This document shows positions 9,611-18,712 of a stretch of 64,000 bases of DNA, in pieces. Position 1 is the stretch's first letter. The number at the start of each line of letters is the position of its first letter. The stretch is from positions 1 to 64,000 of the forward strand of contig JABFGB010000005.1 in the NCBI GenBank assembly GCA_013112715.1, written 5' to 3'. The notes beneath the pieces were generated by a model. That model saw nothing but the letters and a program-made list of their open reading frames with translations. It had not been told where the DNA came from and searched no databases. Both the position numbers and the translations under genes were made by a program. The stretch comes from Chloroflexota bacterium. Its GTDB lineage: Bacteria; Chloroflexota; Anaerolineae; Aggregatilineales; J027.

Positions 9611-10894
9611 GTGAAAGACGAATCTTTGGAGATGAATAATTTGGAGATCGCGGAAAAAGAACCTGCTCGATCTCTGACAAAAACTGCCTTGCCCCAGACA
9701 CGGGCACGATTAAGTTCGTTCCAAGTATTGACCATCATGGTCGCATTGGTCATGACCAGCACCGTGTCGTTTTTAGGTGGGGTCATTTATGACCGTCGGA
9801 CAGGCGACGCCTATTCTGATGAATTCCAAGTGTTTTGGGAAACATGGAACACCGTAGATAAAGAATTCTACGGCGATATGCCCAACCGCCAAGATCGCGT
9901 GTATGGCGCGATTCAGGGTTTTATCACCACCCTCAATGACCCCTTTACCGCTTTTGTAGTGCCGGAGCAAGCCGACATCCATCGTCAATTTATGTCGGGT
10001 AAATTTGGCGGCATCGGCGCATCGGTCAGTATTGATGCCAATGGCGAACCCTATATCACTCGCTTGTTACGTGGCAACCCCGCCGAAAAAGCGGGTTTGG
10101 AACCACTGGATGTTATTAAAGGAGTGGACGGTCAATCAGTACAGGGCATGACTCTGGATGAGGTGGTAGATTTGATTAAGGGCGATGTCGGCACAGAAGT
10201 GGTCTTGACCATTTACCGCCCCTCCCAAGATACCACCTTTGACCAACCGATTATGCGGGCCGTGATCGAGGAATTGACTGCCTACTCTGGCATGATTGGC
10301 GATATTGGCTATCTAAGGTTATCCAGTTTTAATGCTGTCTCTGCCAGCCAAACCGAACGGGAACTCCAGAGTCTACTTGACCAAGACCCACGTGCGATTG
10401 TCTTCGACTTGCGGGGTAACGGCGGCGGCCTGTTGGATGAGGCGGTCAAAATTGCCGATATGTTCCTCGACGAAGGTCTGGTTTTGACCGAACGCAGCCG
10501 CAGCGGGGATGAAGAGCGCTATGTCTCGGATAGTGGCGATTTGGGTGAAAGGGTTCCGGTGGTCATTTTGATAGACGGCAACAGCGCCAGTGCCTCAGAA
10601 GTGGTCGCGGGTGCGCTGCAAGACCGTGATCGGGCCGTTCTCATCGGGCAAAAAAGCTATGGCAAGGGGTCGGTACAACTGGTGCATGATCTCCCCGGTG
10701 GGGAACAACTGCGTGTGACCATCGCGGCGTGGTATACTCCCGATGACCGCCGCATTCATGGCACCGGCCTAGAACCCGATGTGGTGGTTGAGGGCGATCA
10801 ATTTGACGCGCAGGGCAACGATCTGTACCTAGATGCCGCCATTGACTATATCAACGCAACTTATCCTCGTGACCCTCACATTTTTGGAGGATGA
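9611..10894 (+). CDS. S41 C-terminal-processing peptidase (CtpA-like), second copy
   Basis: This is a paralogue of the preceding protease: a single N-terminal membrane segment (VALVMTSTVSFLGGVIY), a PDZ domain, then a catalytic core with the nucleophile in GNSASASE and the Lys in SYGKGS. I prefer the GTG start at 9611, which has GGAGG six bases upstream. An upstream in-frame ATG at 9578 has no ribosome site. Only about 35 bp separate it from the first protease. Its own 3' end carries the ribosome site (TTGGAGGATG) of smpB, so the three genes are probably one transcript. Confidence 0.92.
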   Translation: MKDESLEMNNLEIAEKEPARSLTKTALPQTRARLSSFQVLTIMVALVMTSTVSFLGGVIYDRRTGDAYSDEFQVFWETWNTVDKEFYGDMPNRQDRVYGAIQGFITTLNDPFTAFVVPEQADIHRQFMSGKFGGIGASVSIDANGEPYITRLLRGNPAEKAGLEPLDVIKGVDGQSVQGMTLDEVVDLIKGDVGTEVVLTIYRPSQDTTFDQPIMRAVIEELTAYSGMIGDIGYLRLSSFNAVSASQTERELQSLLDQDPRAIVFDLRGNGGGLLDEAVKIADMFLDEGLVLTERSRSGDEERYVSDSGDLGERVPVVILIDGNSASASEVVAGALQDRDRAVLIGQKSYGKGSVQLVHDLPGGEQLRVTIAAWYTPDDRRIHGTGLEPDVVVEGDQFDAQGNDLYLDAAIDYINATYPRDPHIFGG

Positions 10895-10897
10895 AAA

Positions 10898-11359
10898 TTG
10901 GCAGGAGAAGGCATCAAAATCATCACCCGTAACCGCAAGGTCAGCCATGAGTATCATCTGTTGGATACCTATGAGGCAGGCCTAGTCTTGGTCGGGTCAG
11001 AAATCAAATCCATTCGTGCTGGGCATGTCAATCTGCAAGAGGCCTTTGTTACCGACACCAATGGTGAATTATGGGTGCTGAATATGCACATCAATGAATA
11101 TAAGCAGGCCCATAAACGCGGTCATGAACCACTACGTCCGCGCAAGTTACTTTTGCACCGCAAAGAAATAAATAAAATCACCAGCGAGATGGCTCAGAAG
11201 GGGTATACTGTAATACCAACGGCCCTCTATCTCAAAAATGGTCGCGCCAAATTGGAGATTGCGTTGGCAAAGGGTAAAAAACTCTATGACAAACGCCAAG
11301 ATATGCGCAAGAAAGACGACCAGCGCCAGATGGAACGGGCCATGCGTGATTATCGTTGA
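10898..11359 (+). CDS. smpB: SsrA (tmRNA)-binding protein SmpB
   Basis: This 153-residue protein matches SmpB along its full length. It has the N-terminal RNRKVSHEYHL segment, the GSEIKSIRAGHVNL core and a basic C-terminal tail (KKLYDKRQ...). SmpB binds tmRNA and delivers it to stalled ribosomes in trans-translation. The start is TTG at 10898, four bases after the protease stop codon, with GGAGG overlapping the end of the previous gene. I did not find the tmRNA gene in the window. Pairing with tail-processing S41 proteases may be coincidental. Confidence 0.97.
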   Translation: MAGEGIKIITRNRKVSHEYHLLDTYEAGLVLVGSEIKSIRAGHVNLQEAFVTDTNGELWVLNMHINEYKQAHKRGHEPLRPRKLLLHRKEINKITSEMAQKGYTVIPTALYLKNGRAKLEIALAKGKKLYDKRQDMRKKDDQRQMERAMRDYR

Positions 11360-11377
11360 ACAAGATGATAGGCGGTC

Positions 11378-12184
11378 ATGAAACACCACCTCCCCGATAA
11401 ATGGCCTCACACGATCCGGGAAATTAATGATCTGCCCGATGAACAGAAATGCGCCATCTACCAGACATTGATCCCGGATTGGATTTATGATCAATTTGGC
11501 ATTGATCGTGAAACACTAACGATCAATGGTAAGTCAATTATCAAACTGCGCTGTCCACATGGCAGTCGAGCAATGGAAATGAGTGTTTTTCATCAACCCG
11601 GCAGCCGCGACCCTGCCCTCTATTTAAACTTGGCAGATTCATTTTTGGGACAGTTGATGGTTTTGTTAGTGATGATGAACGACCCCTATTCTCCTCGCTA
11701 TAATGTAGACATTGACGAATTGGGCCATCCCACCAATCTTGGTACTTCGGGTCGAAATTATCATGAAGAAGTACGCGCTTTTGAGGCGGGGCTGGCACCG
11801 GGCCAAATCCGCTCCGGCTTGCGTGGTTTTCGTCGGGCTGTGCCCGTGTTTGAGGAATTTGTGGGTCGGATGGGGCACGACTTGTTTTTGATTGAGCCGC
11901 TGTCCTATCACAATGCAATTATCTTTGAACGCTACGGCTTTGGCTATACGGTTGGGCGCCAAGAAATGGAGAATATCCATACCCAGTTTATGCCGGGGGG
12001 CAGTCTACATCAGCGTTTGGATAACCGCAATATTTTTAGACGTGAAGACGCATGGGAATCCATTCGTGGGCGGGCATGGGCCATTCATGACGGCATTTTG
12101 GGACATCCATTTACAGGATTCCATATGTATAAGCGCATCAATCATAATGCCGGAGTCAATACGTTCCCCAATGGGGTTTGGTAG
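11378..12184 (+). CDS. Hypothetical protein, 268 residues
   Basis: I do not recognise a named family. The protein is soluble, with no signal or membrane segment. Its central part (NYHEEVRAFEAGLAPGQIRSGLR) and the segment SYHNAIIFERYGFGYTVG faintly resemble the C-terminal part of GNAT acetyltransferases, where a NAIxFYExxGF motif is typical, but the acetyl-CoA loop is not evident. The C-terminus is rich in His and aromatic residues (HPFTGFHMYKRINHN), which could bind metal. It lies 18 bp after smpB and 31 bp before the STAND ATPase, probably in the same operon. The function is unknown. Confidence 0.7.
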   Translation: MKHHLPDKWPHTIREINDLPDEQKCAIYQTLIPDWIYDQFGIDRETLTINGKSIIKLRCPHGSRAMEMSVFHQPGSRDPALYLNLADSFLGQLMVLLVMMNDPYSPRYNVDIDELGHPTNLGTSGRNYHEEVRAFEAGLAPGQIRSGLRGFRRAVPVFEEFVGRMGHDLFLIEPLSYHNAIIFERYGFGYTVGRQEMENIHTQFMPGGSLHQRLDNRNIFRREDAWESIRGRAWAIHDGILGHPFTGFHMYKRINHNAGVNTFPNGVW

Positions 12185-12215
12185 GTAATCTAGGGAGTGG
12201 TGCCGGGGGGCATCG

Positions 12216-14708
12216 TTGAAAAATAGTAAACCTTCTTTGTATTATCCCTCGCTGGATATTAACACATTGCAGGCCAGCTATGATATGTTAGGGCGATGGG
12301 AAGATGAAACGCTCAGTCCGTTGGCGGGTCTCGTCTTGGTGCAACAGCGGCTAACTGCACCCCACGCGTTGCGTAATATCATCGCCTACAATGAGATCGT
12401 CTATGAAATTCTATCGTCCCTCTTGCTCGACCAGTTTTCACTACTCAGAACCCAGAACAATCTACCTGCGCTTCAAACTGACCGCACTCATGGGATGCGA
12501 CTAGATGAAGCCATTAACGATTTGCAGCAATGTGGCACAAAAGCCAACCGCTATCTCATCGGTTATGCTGCCCTCTATTACCGCTATATGCGGCCTGAGC
12601 TGGAACTCTCTGTTGAGGAAATCAGCCAGCACCTGAATCAAACCGATCGCAACCTCCGTCGTCATGAAAAAAAATGCTTGGGGGTGCTGCTCAGTGAACT
12701 AAATCGGCTTGAACTGGAGGCCCGCGCTGCTCAAAGGCGACTGCGTTGTTTATTGGCACTTCCACAGGACAAGTTACTGAATTTGGACAGCCAACTCGTG
12801 CGTGTCCGTGAGATTAGCGACCGGATTGCGAATAAGAATGCGGTCTCCCATTGGTATATTTATGGCCCGGCTGGTGTTGGCAAATCGAGTCTTGCGCTCC
12901 AGATTTCCCGGCAGTTAGTTGACCGTAACATTATTGGGGATGTGATCTGGCTCGATCTGAGATTAACCCACCCCAGCAACCAACCGCTACCACGTGAGGC
13001 GCTGGCAGACTTGGTGAGTGAAAATTTGCGGCTTCAGGGAAGTCACGAAGGTACCTCATCTAGCCAGTTGATTTATAACTACTTGGCTTATCTGGCAAAC
13101 GACCATCAACAGCTATTACTGATCTTAGACAATGCCGATGGATGGCAGTCCATCATTGAAGCGAACTGGGCTTGGCTTCAGCAGACCGTCCTTATTGTAA
13201 CAGCGCGGGTTCCGTATGAAAATTGGCAGCAAGGGGAGGTGAAATGCCAAGAATTGAGTAAACAGGAAAGTCTCTACTATCTGCAAAATCTTGAACGGAT
13301 ATATCCCTTTCGACGCGAGCCTCTATTTGAGGAAATTGTTCAACGAGTAGGAGGCAATCCCGCTGCTCTAAAACGAATATTTCGTTTTATGGAGATGCTT
13401 TCACCACAAGAAACCCTTGATGAAGCGGCTTTTGTTGATCATCATCGCTTTCAATGGGAACACTTACCTGAATTCTCGCAGGAGGTCTACTGGTGGCTTG
13501 CTGGCTTTACAATTCAGCAGTATGTAAATAGAGAAAGATTACTGTTAGCAAAGAGGTACTTTTTCGCGCCACAATCAATCACTCTAAACCAAAATCTTGA
13601 ATACCTCGCGGCGAGTGGCTTGGTCGAATGTAACATAATCCAAGAACGTCAAACCTATCGCGTTCCGGAGGACAGTTGGCAAATCACAGCCCATATTGAT
13701 TCCGCTGCCCAAAAGCTGCATGAAATCATTCGCCACTTTCTAAGGATACCTAATGAAAACTCTGAGGAATGCGCGGAAATTGCGAGCAGTTTCCTCACAT
13801 TGCTACAATCTCTTGATTTTGACTGGGTAGATGTAACTGTACCCCTTGCGAAAATATGCCAGTCTCTATTTATCCATACGCGCCAGTGGCGGCGCTATCT
13901 AGGCCTATTGGACTGGATAAATAAAAAAGCGCTCCCATTAACCGAGGAAAAGATGTGGATTGGTATTGAGCGGGCTAGCATTCTACGTCGTCTCGGAAAT
14001 TTTGAAGAGGCAAAGACCCAATTGGCATCGGTATTTTATACTGCTCAACAGTTTGAAGATATGTTGATGCTTAGTGACACCCTCATGGAACAATCCATCC
14101 TGCTTTTCTATCAGGATAATGATCAAGCAGCATTTGAAAAGGCACAACAGGCTTATGAAATTCTACGAACGAGCAGCGATAACACCCGTCTGGAGCGCAG
14201 TATCTATCTAGTAGCACAGGCTCTCAGCCGCACAAACGCCCTAAATGCACGGGAATGGGTGCAGGGGATCACCCGTCGTGATGCCGAAGTTTGGGATTTA
14301 GTCGCCCGCATCGAACTAAATCTGGATAACCAAGCGGCGCTCCTTGCTGCCGAAAAAGCCATTGCCCTCTTAGACCCTGACAACCCAGCATATCCACGAA
14401 GTTTAGGACTTTTGGCACGTGCGCTCGTCGCCAATGGGAAAATTTCGGATGCTATTGAGAAGTTCCATCTTGCCATCAACCTACTTCAGCGCCAGCACGA
14501 CCCGGTGGGATTAGCCCGGATGCACAACAATCTAGGGGTGGCATATTTGGAAAGCGATCAAACGGAATACTTGAAACTGGCGCAAAACGAATTTGAACGC
14601 TCACTCCAAATCGCCCAGACGATTCAGGACAAGCATAATGAAAACATCGCTATCCAGAATTTGGCTCATTTGCGAAGCCGGCCCACAGATCGGCGACGCC
14701 ATCAATGA
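12216..14708 (+). CDS. STAND (NB-ARC-type) ATPase with N-terminal helix-turn-helix and C-terminal TPRs
   Basis: This 830-residue protein starts at TTG after a GGGGGG-type site. Residues 129-160 (LSVEEISQHLNQTDRNLRRH) look like a winged-helix/HTH recognition unit. The NTPase has Walker A GPAGVGKSS at 217-225 and Walker B LLLILDN with D305. From about 580 to 820 there are helical TPR-like repeats, the last of canonical ARMHNNLGVAYLES type. STAND proteins are ligand-triggered switches used in regulation and in anti-phage defence. No effector nuclease, TIR or protease domain is fused, so a regulatory role is more likely. It ends 43 bp before a tRNA gene. Confidence 0.85.
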   Translation: MKNSKPSLYYPSLDINTLQASYDMLGRWEDETLSPLAGLVLVQQRLTAPHALRNIIAYNEIVYEILSSLLLDQFSLLRTQNNLPALQTDRTHGMRLDEAINDLQQCGTKANRYLIGYAALYYRYMRPELELSVEEISQHLNQTDRNLRRHEKKCLGVLLSELNRLELEARAAQRRLRCLLALPQDKLLNLDSQLVRVREISDRIANKNAVSHWYIYGPAGVGKSSLALQISRQLVDRNIIGDVIWLDLRLTHPSNQPLPREALADLVSENLRLQGSHEGTSSSQLIYNYLAYLANDHQQLLLILDNADGWQSIIEANWAWLQQTVLIVTARVPYENWQQGEVKCQELSKQESLYYLQNLERIYPFRREPLFEEIVQRVGGNPAALKRIFRFMEMLSPQETLDEAAFVDHHRFQWEHLPEFSQEVYWWLAGFTIQQYVNRERLLLAKRYFFAPQSITLNQNLEYLAASGLVECNIIQERQTYRVPEDSWQITAHIDSAAQKLHEIIRHFLRIPNENSEECAEIASSFLTLLQSLDFDWVDVTVPLAKICQSLFIHTRQWRRYLGLLDWINKKALPLTEEKMWIGIERASILRRLGNFEEAKTQLASVFYTAQQFEDMLMLSDTLMEQSILLFYQDNDQAAFEKAQQAYEILRTSSDNTRLERSIYLVAQALSRTNALNAREWVQGITRRDAEVWDLVARIELNLDNQAALLAAEKAIALLDPDNPAYPRSLGLLARALVANGKISDAIEKFHLAINLLQRQHDPVGLARMHNNLGVAYLESDQTEYLKLAQNEFERSLQIAQTIQDKHNENIAIQNLAHLRSRPTDRRRHQ

Positions 14709-14751
14709 TATTGCGGACTCAGGCCAGTCGTGCTAAGATAAACCCATCATT

Positions 14752-14824
14752 GCCCTCTTAGCTCAGTGGTTAGAGCAGCGGTCTTCGGAACCGGAGGTCG
14801 GGGGTTCGAATCCCTCAGGGGGCA
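14752..14824 (+). tRNA. tRNA-Arg (anticodon TCG)
   Basis: The 73-nt cloverleaf folds cleanly. Acceptor GCCCTCT pairs with AGGGGGC. The D arm is GCTC/GAGC. The anticodon loop CTTCGGA is closed by CGGT/ACCG. The T arm GGGGG/CCCTC carries the TTCGAAT loop. The discriminator is A. The anticodon is TCG, reading CGA and related Arg codons. The outermost anticodon-stem pair is G-G. CCA is not encoded. Confidence 0.95.
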
Positions 14825-15050
14825 TAACACGGTACACCCATCCCCTCCTCCCATACCCACAAAATAAGTTAATGCAACACCCCCTACTCACTCAGTGAGG
14901 TGAGACTTGTCATGTATTTAGCATGACCAACTAGAGTGACCACCTGAAGCCGATTTCGGTATATTGGTAGGTAATTTTGAGGTTTAGGGGGAAAAATTGC
15001 AGCCATAAGATGGCTTTTTCAATATTTTTAGATGTTTTAATCTAGGGTTT

Positions 15051-15074
15051 GGGACAGTGGAGATCACTGTTCCC
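15051..15074. promoter_or_regulatory. Imperfect dyad, possible operator or leader hairpin
   Basis: GGGACAGTG (15051-15059) and CACTGTTCCC (15065-15074) are complementary apart from one bulged base, with a five-base spacer. The dyad could be a repressor operator, for example for the PadR protein encoded at the end of the cluster, or a leader hairpin. Both are inference. Confidence 0.35.
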
Positions 15075-15090
15075 TGTTCAATTTCTACAG

Positions 15091-15146
15091 GCCGCCCAGT
15101 TGAGCAAAAACAGATTAGCTCAATTACTGTGCGGCATTTTTGTTTT
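15091..15146 (+). terminator. Attenuator-like hairpin with T-tract 20 bp before the aldehyde oxidoreductase start
   Basis: An outer GCCGC (15091-15095)/GCGGC (15131-15135) stem encloses CAG-TTGAGC (15098-15106)/GCTCAA-TTA-CTG (15118-15129), and is followed by ATTTTTGTTTT. This is the architecture of an intrinsic terminator, but it sits directly upstream of the ribosome site of the gene at 15167. It could end upstream transcription or act as a conditional attenuator. Confidence 0.6.
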
Positions 15147-15166
15147 AAGGAGAAAGAAGGACAAGG

Positions 15167-17902
15167 ATGCTAAAACGTACTTTCGATATCAATGGTGCTC
15201 TAAAGACCGTGATCGTTGACCCAGAGGCCACGTTGGGCGATGTGCTGCGTAAGCAGTTAATGCTGACTGGCACCAAAGTCTCATGCGATGATGGTCATTG
15301 TGGGGCCTGCTCGGTAATCGTAGATGGCAAACTGACACTGGCCTGCATTACCAAAGTCAACCGTGTCCCCGAAAACGCCAAAATCCTCACGATTGAAGGC
15401 ATTGGTCAACCCAATAATTTGCATGTCATCCAAAAAGCGATGATGGCACATGGCGCAGCGCAGTGCGGTTTCTGCACACCCGGTTTTGTCGTCTCGACCA
15501 AAGCTCTGCTAGAGAAAAATCCCAAACCCACCCGTGAAGAAGTTCGGGCATGGTTCACCCAACACCATAACGCCTGTCGCTGCACAGGGTATAAACCGAT
15601 TGTAGACGCAGTAATGGATGCAGCAGCGGTGTTACGTGGCGAAAAGAAAGTGGAAGACTTGGAGTTCAAGATGCCTGCTGATGGTCGCATCTGGGGCAGC
15701 AAGTATCCACGCCCAACCGCCGAACAAAAAGTCACCGGGACGCTGGATTATGGGCAAGACCTCGGTCTAAAGATGCCCCCCGGCACGCTCCATCTCGCAT
15801 TAGTACAGGCCAAAGTTTCCCACGCCAATATCCTCTCGATTGACACCTCCGAAGCCGAGAAGATGCCCGGCGTCTTTAAGGTCGTGACGCACAAGGATGT
15901 GTTGGGTAAAAACCGTATCACGGGCCTAATTACCTTCCCGACCAATAAAGGCGACGGCTGGGATCGGCCTATTTTGTGCGATACAAAGGTTTTCCAATAT
16001 GGCGACGCGATTGCAATTGTCTGCGCCGACACCCCTGAGCAGGCCAAAGCTGCTGCGGAGAAGGTACGGGTTGAGCTAGAAATCCTTCCCGCCTACATGA
16101 GTGCTCCAGCCGCGATGGCCCCAGATGCTATTGAGATTCACCCCGGCACGCCCAATGTCTACTTTGAGCAGAAGATCGCCAAAGGCAAAGATACCGCAGC
16201 GATTATGGAAACGGCCCCCTATGTTGTAGAAGACAGCTTCTATCTACAGCGTCAGCCTCACTTGACCATCGAAGGCGATATGGGGTTCGCGTATTATGAT
16301 GAGAATGAGTGTCTGACCATTCATACCAAATCCATTGGTCTGTACCTACACCTTTATATGATCGCCCCCGGTCTCGGCGTTGAACCCAACAAACTGCGCC
16401 TCGTACAAAATCCAGCGGGTGGTACATTCGGGTACAAGTTCTGCCCGACGATGGAGGCCCTGCTCGGCGTGGCCTGCATTGCGACCAAACGCCCCGTCTA
16501 TCTCGAATATGATTATGAACAATACATGACCTATACAGGTAAACGTTCACCTTTCTTCGTAGATTTGAAGATGGCTGCCGACAAGAACGGCAAGATCATT
16601 GCGATGGAGAGTGACTGGACGGTAGATCATGGCCCATATTCTGAATTTGGCGACTTGCTGACATTGCGCGGCGCTCAATATATCGGTGCGGGTTATAACA
16701 TCCCGAATATTCGTGGCATGGGTCGTACAGTATGCACCAACCATGCGTGGGGTGCGCCGTTCCGTGCTTATGGCTCGCCACAAGCCTTCCTCGCCTCCGA
16801 GAGCTTGGTGGATGAACTCGCCGAGAAGATGGGCATTGACCCGCTGGAATTCCGTTATAACAATGTCTATCGCCCCGGTGACACTACTCCCACCGGACAG
16901 GCACCTGAAGTCTATTCACTGCCCGAAATGTTAGATGCGCTGCGTCCGCTGTATAAGCAGGCTAAAGAAAAAGCCGCTCGTGAATCCACACCTGAAAATC
17001 GCAAAGGGGTCGGCATCTCCATTGGTATTTATGGCAGCGGCCTCGACGGTGTGGACGGCGCGGAAGCCAAGATTGTTTTGGGCAAAGATGGCGTGACCGT
17101 GTACGCCACATGGCAAGATCATGGTCAAGGCGCGGATGCGGGTGTGCTTGGGACAGCCCATGAGTCGCTGCGTCCGTTAGGATTGCGACCCGATCAGATT
17201 TACCTCGCACTGAATGACACCGGAACCGCCCCGAATGGTGGCCCATCAGGTGGCAGCCGCAGCCAAGTGGTCATCGGCAATGCCATCAAGAACGGCTGTG
17301 ACCAACTGATCGCCGCAATGCGTAAGCCGAATGGTTCGTTCCGCACCTATGATGAAATGGTCGCGGAAAAACTCCCGCTGGAATATGTGGGCAAGTGGGC
17401 CGCTTCGGAAAACAGCAACTGCGATGCAAATGGTCAGGGTAAGCCATTCGCCGTCTATATGTACGGAGCGTTCATGGCCGAAGTCACGGTCAACACCAAG
17501 ACAGGCAAGACCACCGTTGACGGTATGACCATCATGGCCGACGCGGGTGTCATCAACAACAAACTCGTGGTAGATGGGCAAATCTATGGCGGTGTCGCGC
17601 AAGGTATTGGGTTGGCGCTGTCCGAAGACTTTGAGGACATCGAGAAACACAATAATATGCGCGGCGCAGGAATTCCGTATGCCCGTGATATTCCAGATAA
17701 GATGGATATTTACTACTTCCAGACCCCACGTCCCAGCGGCCCATTTGGAGCAGCGGGTGTGGGTGAGCTACCCTTGACCTCGCCACACGTCGCGGTCATT
17801 AACGCGATTTACCATGCGACAGGTGTCCGTATCCGCCACCTGCCCGCCCGTCCCGAAAAAGTCCTAGACGGCCTCAAAGAAGTGGAACCGATGCCCATCT
17901 AA
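15167..17902 (+). CDS. Molybdenum hydroxylase, MOP-type aldehyde oxidoreductase
   Basis: This 911-residue single-chain enzyme of the xanthine-oxidase family oxidises aldehydes (or hydroxylates a heterocycle) with water at a molybdopterin centre. Cysteines 40, 45, 48 and 60 form the plant-type [2Fe-2S] cluster. Cysteines 100, 103, 137 and 139 form the second. As I recall, these numbers coincide with those of Desulfovibrio gigas MOP. The catalytic Glu lies in GVGELPL (E867, against E869 in MOP). There is no FAD domain, so electrons must leave through a separate partner, plausibly the dicluster protein two genes downstream. The start follows AAGGAG and AAGG sites. It is the first gene of the Trs-like cluster. 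Confidence 0.93.
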   Translation: MLKRTFDINGALKTVIVDPEATLGDVLRKQLMLTGTKVSCDDGHCGACSVIVDGKLTLACITKVNRVPENAKILTIEGIGQPNNLHVIQKAMMAHGAAQCGFCTPGFVVSTKALLEKNPKPTREEVRAWFTQHHNACRCTGYKPIVDAVMDAAAVLRGEKKVEDLEFKMPADGRIWGSKYPRPTAEQKVTGTLDYGQDLGLKMPPGTLHLALVQAKVSHANILSIDTSEAEKMPGVFKVVTHKDVLGKNRITGLITFPTNKGDGWDRPILCDTKVFQYGDAIAIVCADTPEQAKAAAEKVRVELEILPAYMSAPAAMAPDAIEIHPGTPNVYFEQKIAKGKDTAAIMETAPYVVEDSFYLQRQPHLTIEGDMGFAYYDENECLTIHTKSIGLYLHLYMIAPGLGVEPNKLRLVQNPAGGTFGYKFCPTMEALLGVACIATKRPVYLEYDYEQYMTYTGKRSPFFVDLKMAADKNGKIIAMESDWTVDHGPYSEFGDLLTLRGAQYIGAGYNIPNIRGMGRTVCTNHAWGAPFRAYGSPQAFLASESLVDELAEKMGIDPLEFRYNNVYRPGDTTPTGQAPEVYSLPEMLDALRPLYKQAKEKAARESTPENRKGVGISIGIYGSGLDGVDGAEAKIVLGKDGVTVYATWQDHGQGADAGVLGTAHESLRPLGLRPDQIYLALNDTGTAPNGGPSGGSRSQVVIGNAIKNGCDQLIAAMRKPNGSFRTYDEMVAEKLPLEYVGKWAASENSNCDANGQGKPFAVYMYGAFMAEVTVNTKTGKTTVDGMTIMADAGVINNKLVVDGQIYGGVAQGIGLALSEDFEDIEKHNNMRGAGIPYARDIPDKMDIYYFQTPRPSGPFGAAGVGELPLTSPHVAVINAIYHATGVRIRHLPARPEKVLDGLKEVEPMPI

Positions 17903-17921
17903 GTGATTTAATGTGGAGCAA

Positions 17922-17958
17922 CATCCGGGTAGAGACTCAACTATACTTTACCCGGATG
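17922..17958. promoter_or_regulatory. Ten-bp perfect inverted repeat between the oxidoreductase and the DUF364 gene
   Basis: CATCCGGGTA (17922-17931) and TACCCGGATG (17949-17958) are perfect complements around a 17-base spacer, which itself contains TATACT (17942-17947), a good -10 match. The element may be an operator over an internal promoter or an mRNA hairpin. No T-tract follows, so it is not a simple terminator. Confidence 0.45.
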
Positions 17959-17979
17959 GGTATTTATCGAGTATCAATT

Positions 17980-18708
17980 ATGGTCGCCATTGACGATTTA
18001 TTGACCCACGCCCTTGCACATCCACACGATACCTTGACCCGTGAAGTGTTGGTCGGCTTATACTGGGCAGCGGTTTATGGTGAGCGCGTGGGCCTAGCCG
18101 CGACATTGACCAATACCACTTGCTGCGATGCCACCGATGTAGCAGGTGTGGGCCAGCTACACCACCGTCCTATCCATGAACTCATTCCACTACTTCAATC
18201 CACCCATCCACTTGAAATCAGCATTGGGATGGCGGCGCTCAATTCAGCCCTGCCCGTCAATGAGCAGGATGGGGTGGAGTTTAATGCCCGTGATCTGATT
18301 TTGGAGCGGGGACGCGATAAAACCGTCGTAACAGTAGGTCATTTCCCGTTTACAGATGCCATCCGCAAAGTCGCCGCAGAATTGTGGGTACTAGAATTAA
18401 ATCCTGCTGAAGGCGATCAACCTGCCAGTGCCGCTCCCGAACTCATTCCGCAGGCCGATATCATTGGATTAACCGCCACTACCTTGATGAATGGCACTTT
18501 TGAAACTTTACGTACACTATTTCCGCCTCACGCTCTGGTGGTCATGATGGGGCCAAGTACCCCCCTAAGCAAAGTCTTATTTGATTATGGGATAGATATT
18601 CTAGCAGGGGCGCTGGTGGATGACCCCTCGACCCTATTTCATTACGTTGGGCAAGGCTCGTCGCTGCACCGTGTCCCCGGCCTGCGACGATTTACAATGG
18701 TGAAGTAA
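17980..18708 (+). CDS. DUF364-like (putative metal-chelation/Rossmann-like) protein
   Basis: The product has the DUF4213-then-DUF364 arrangement. It shows a TLTNTTCCDATD motif early, then VVTVGHFPFTDAI, ADIIGLTATTLMNGTFETLR and LVVMMGPSTPLS. Proteins of this family are often encoded next to metal or molybdate-related genes and are thought to bind metal, but no reaction is established. I chose ATG 17980, giving about 242 residues. In-frame ATGs at 17911 and 17956 exist, but the region between them holds an inverted repeat and a TATACT box. It ends four bases before the next gene. A cofactor or metal-handling role for the molybdoenzyme is inferred from context. Confidence 0.75.
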   Translation: MVAIDDLLTHALAHPHDTLTREVLVGLYWAAVYGERVGLAATLTNTTCCDATDVAGVGQLHHRPIHELIPLLQSTHPLEISIGMAALNSALPVNEQDGVEFNARDLILERGRDKTVVTVGHFPFTDAIRKVAAELWVLELNPAEGDQPASAAPELIPQADIIGLTATTLMNGTFETLRTLFPPHALVVMMGPSTPLSKVLFDYGIDILAGALVDDPSTLFHYVGQGSSLHRVPGLRRFTMVK

Positions 18709-18712
18709 CAGC

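Larger units (their letters stand above)
14825..15166 (+). other. 342-bp non-coding leader upstream of the molybdoenzyme cluster
   Basis: No convincing ORF is present. The stretch contains several short inverted repeats: CTCAC/GTGAG near 14888-14904; TCATG/CATGA at about 14920-14936; AGCCAT-aag-ATGGCT followed by T5 at 15001-15019, which may end the tRNA transcript; an imperfect GGGACAGTG/CACTGTTCCC dyad at 15051-15074; and the larger hairpin with T-tract annotated separately. The density of structure just before a cofactor-dependent enzyme suggests a regulatory leader. I do not recognise a known riboswitch class. Confidence 0.5.

Noticed and set aside
14752-14824. tRNA-Glu (TTC) instead of tRNA-Arg (TCG)
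   Set aside because: Folding the stem as CGGT/ACCG gives a seven-base loop CTTCGGA with TCG at the anticodon position; TTC would need a wrong loop size.
15091-15146. Calling the leader a known molybdenum-cofactor riboswitch
   Set aside because: I could not match the Moco consensus, so only an unnamed structured leader is reported.
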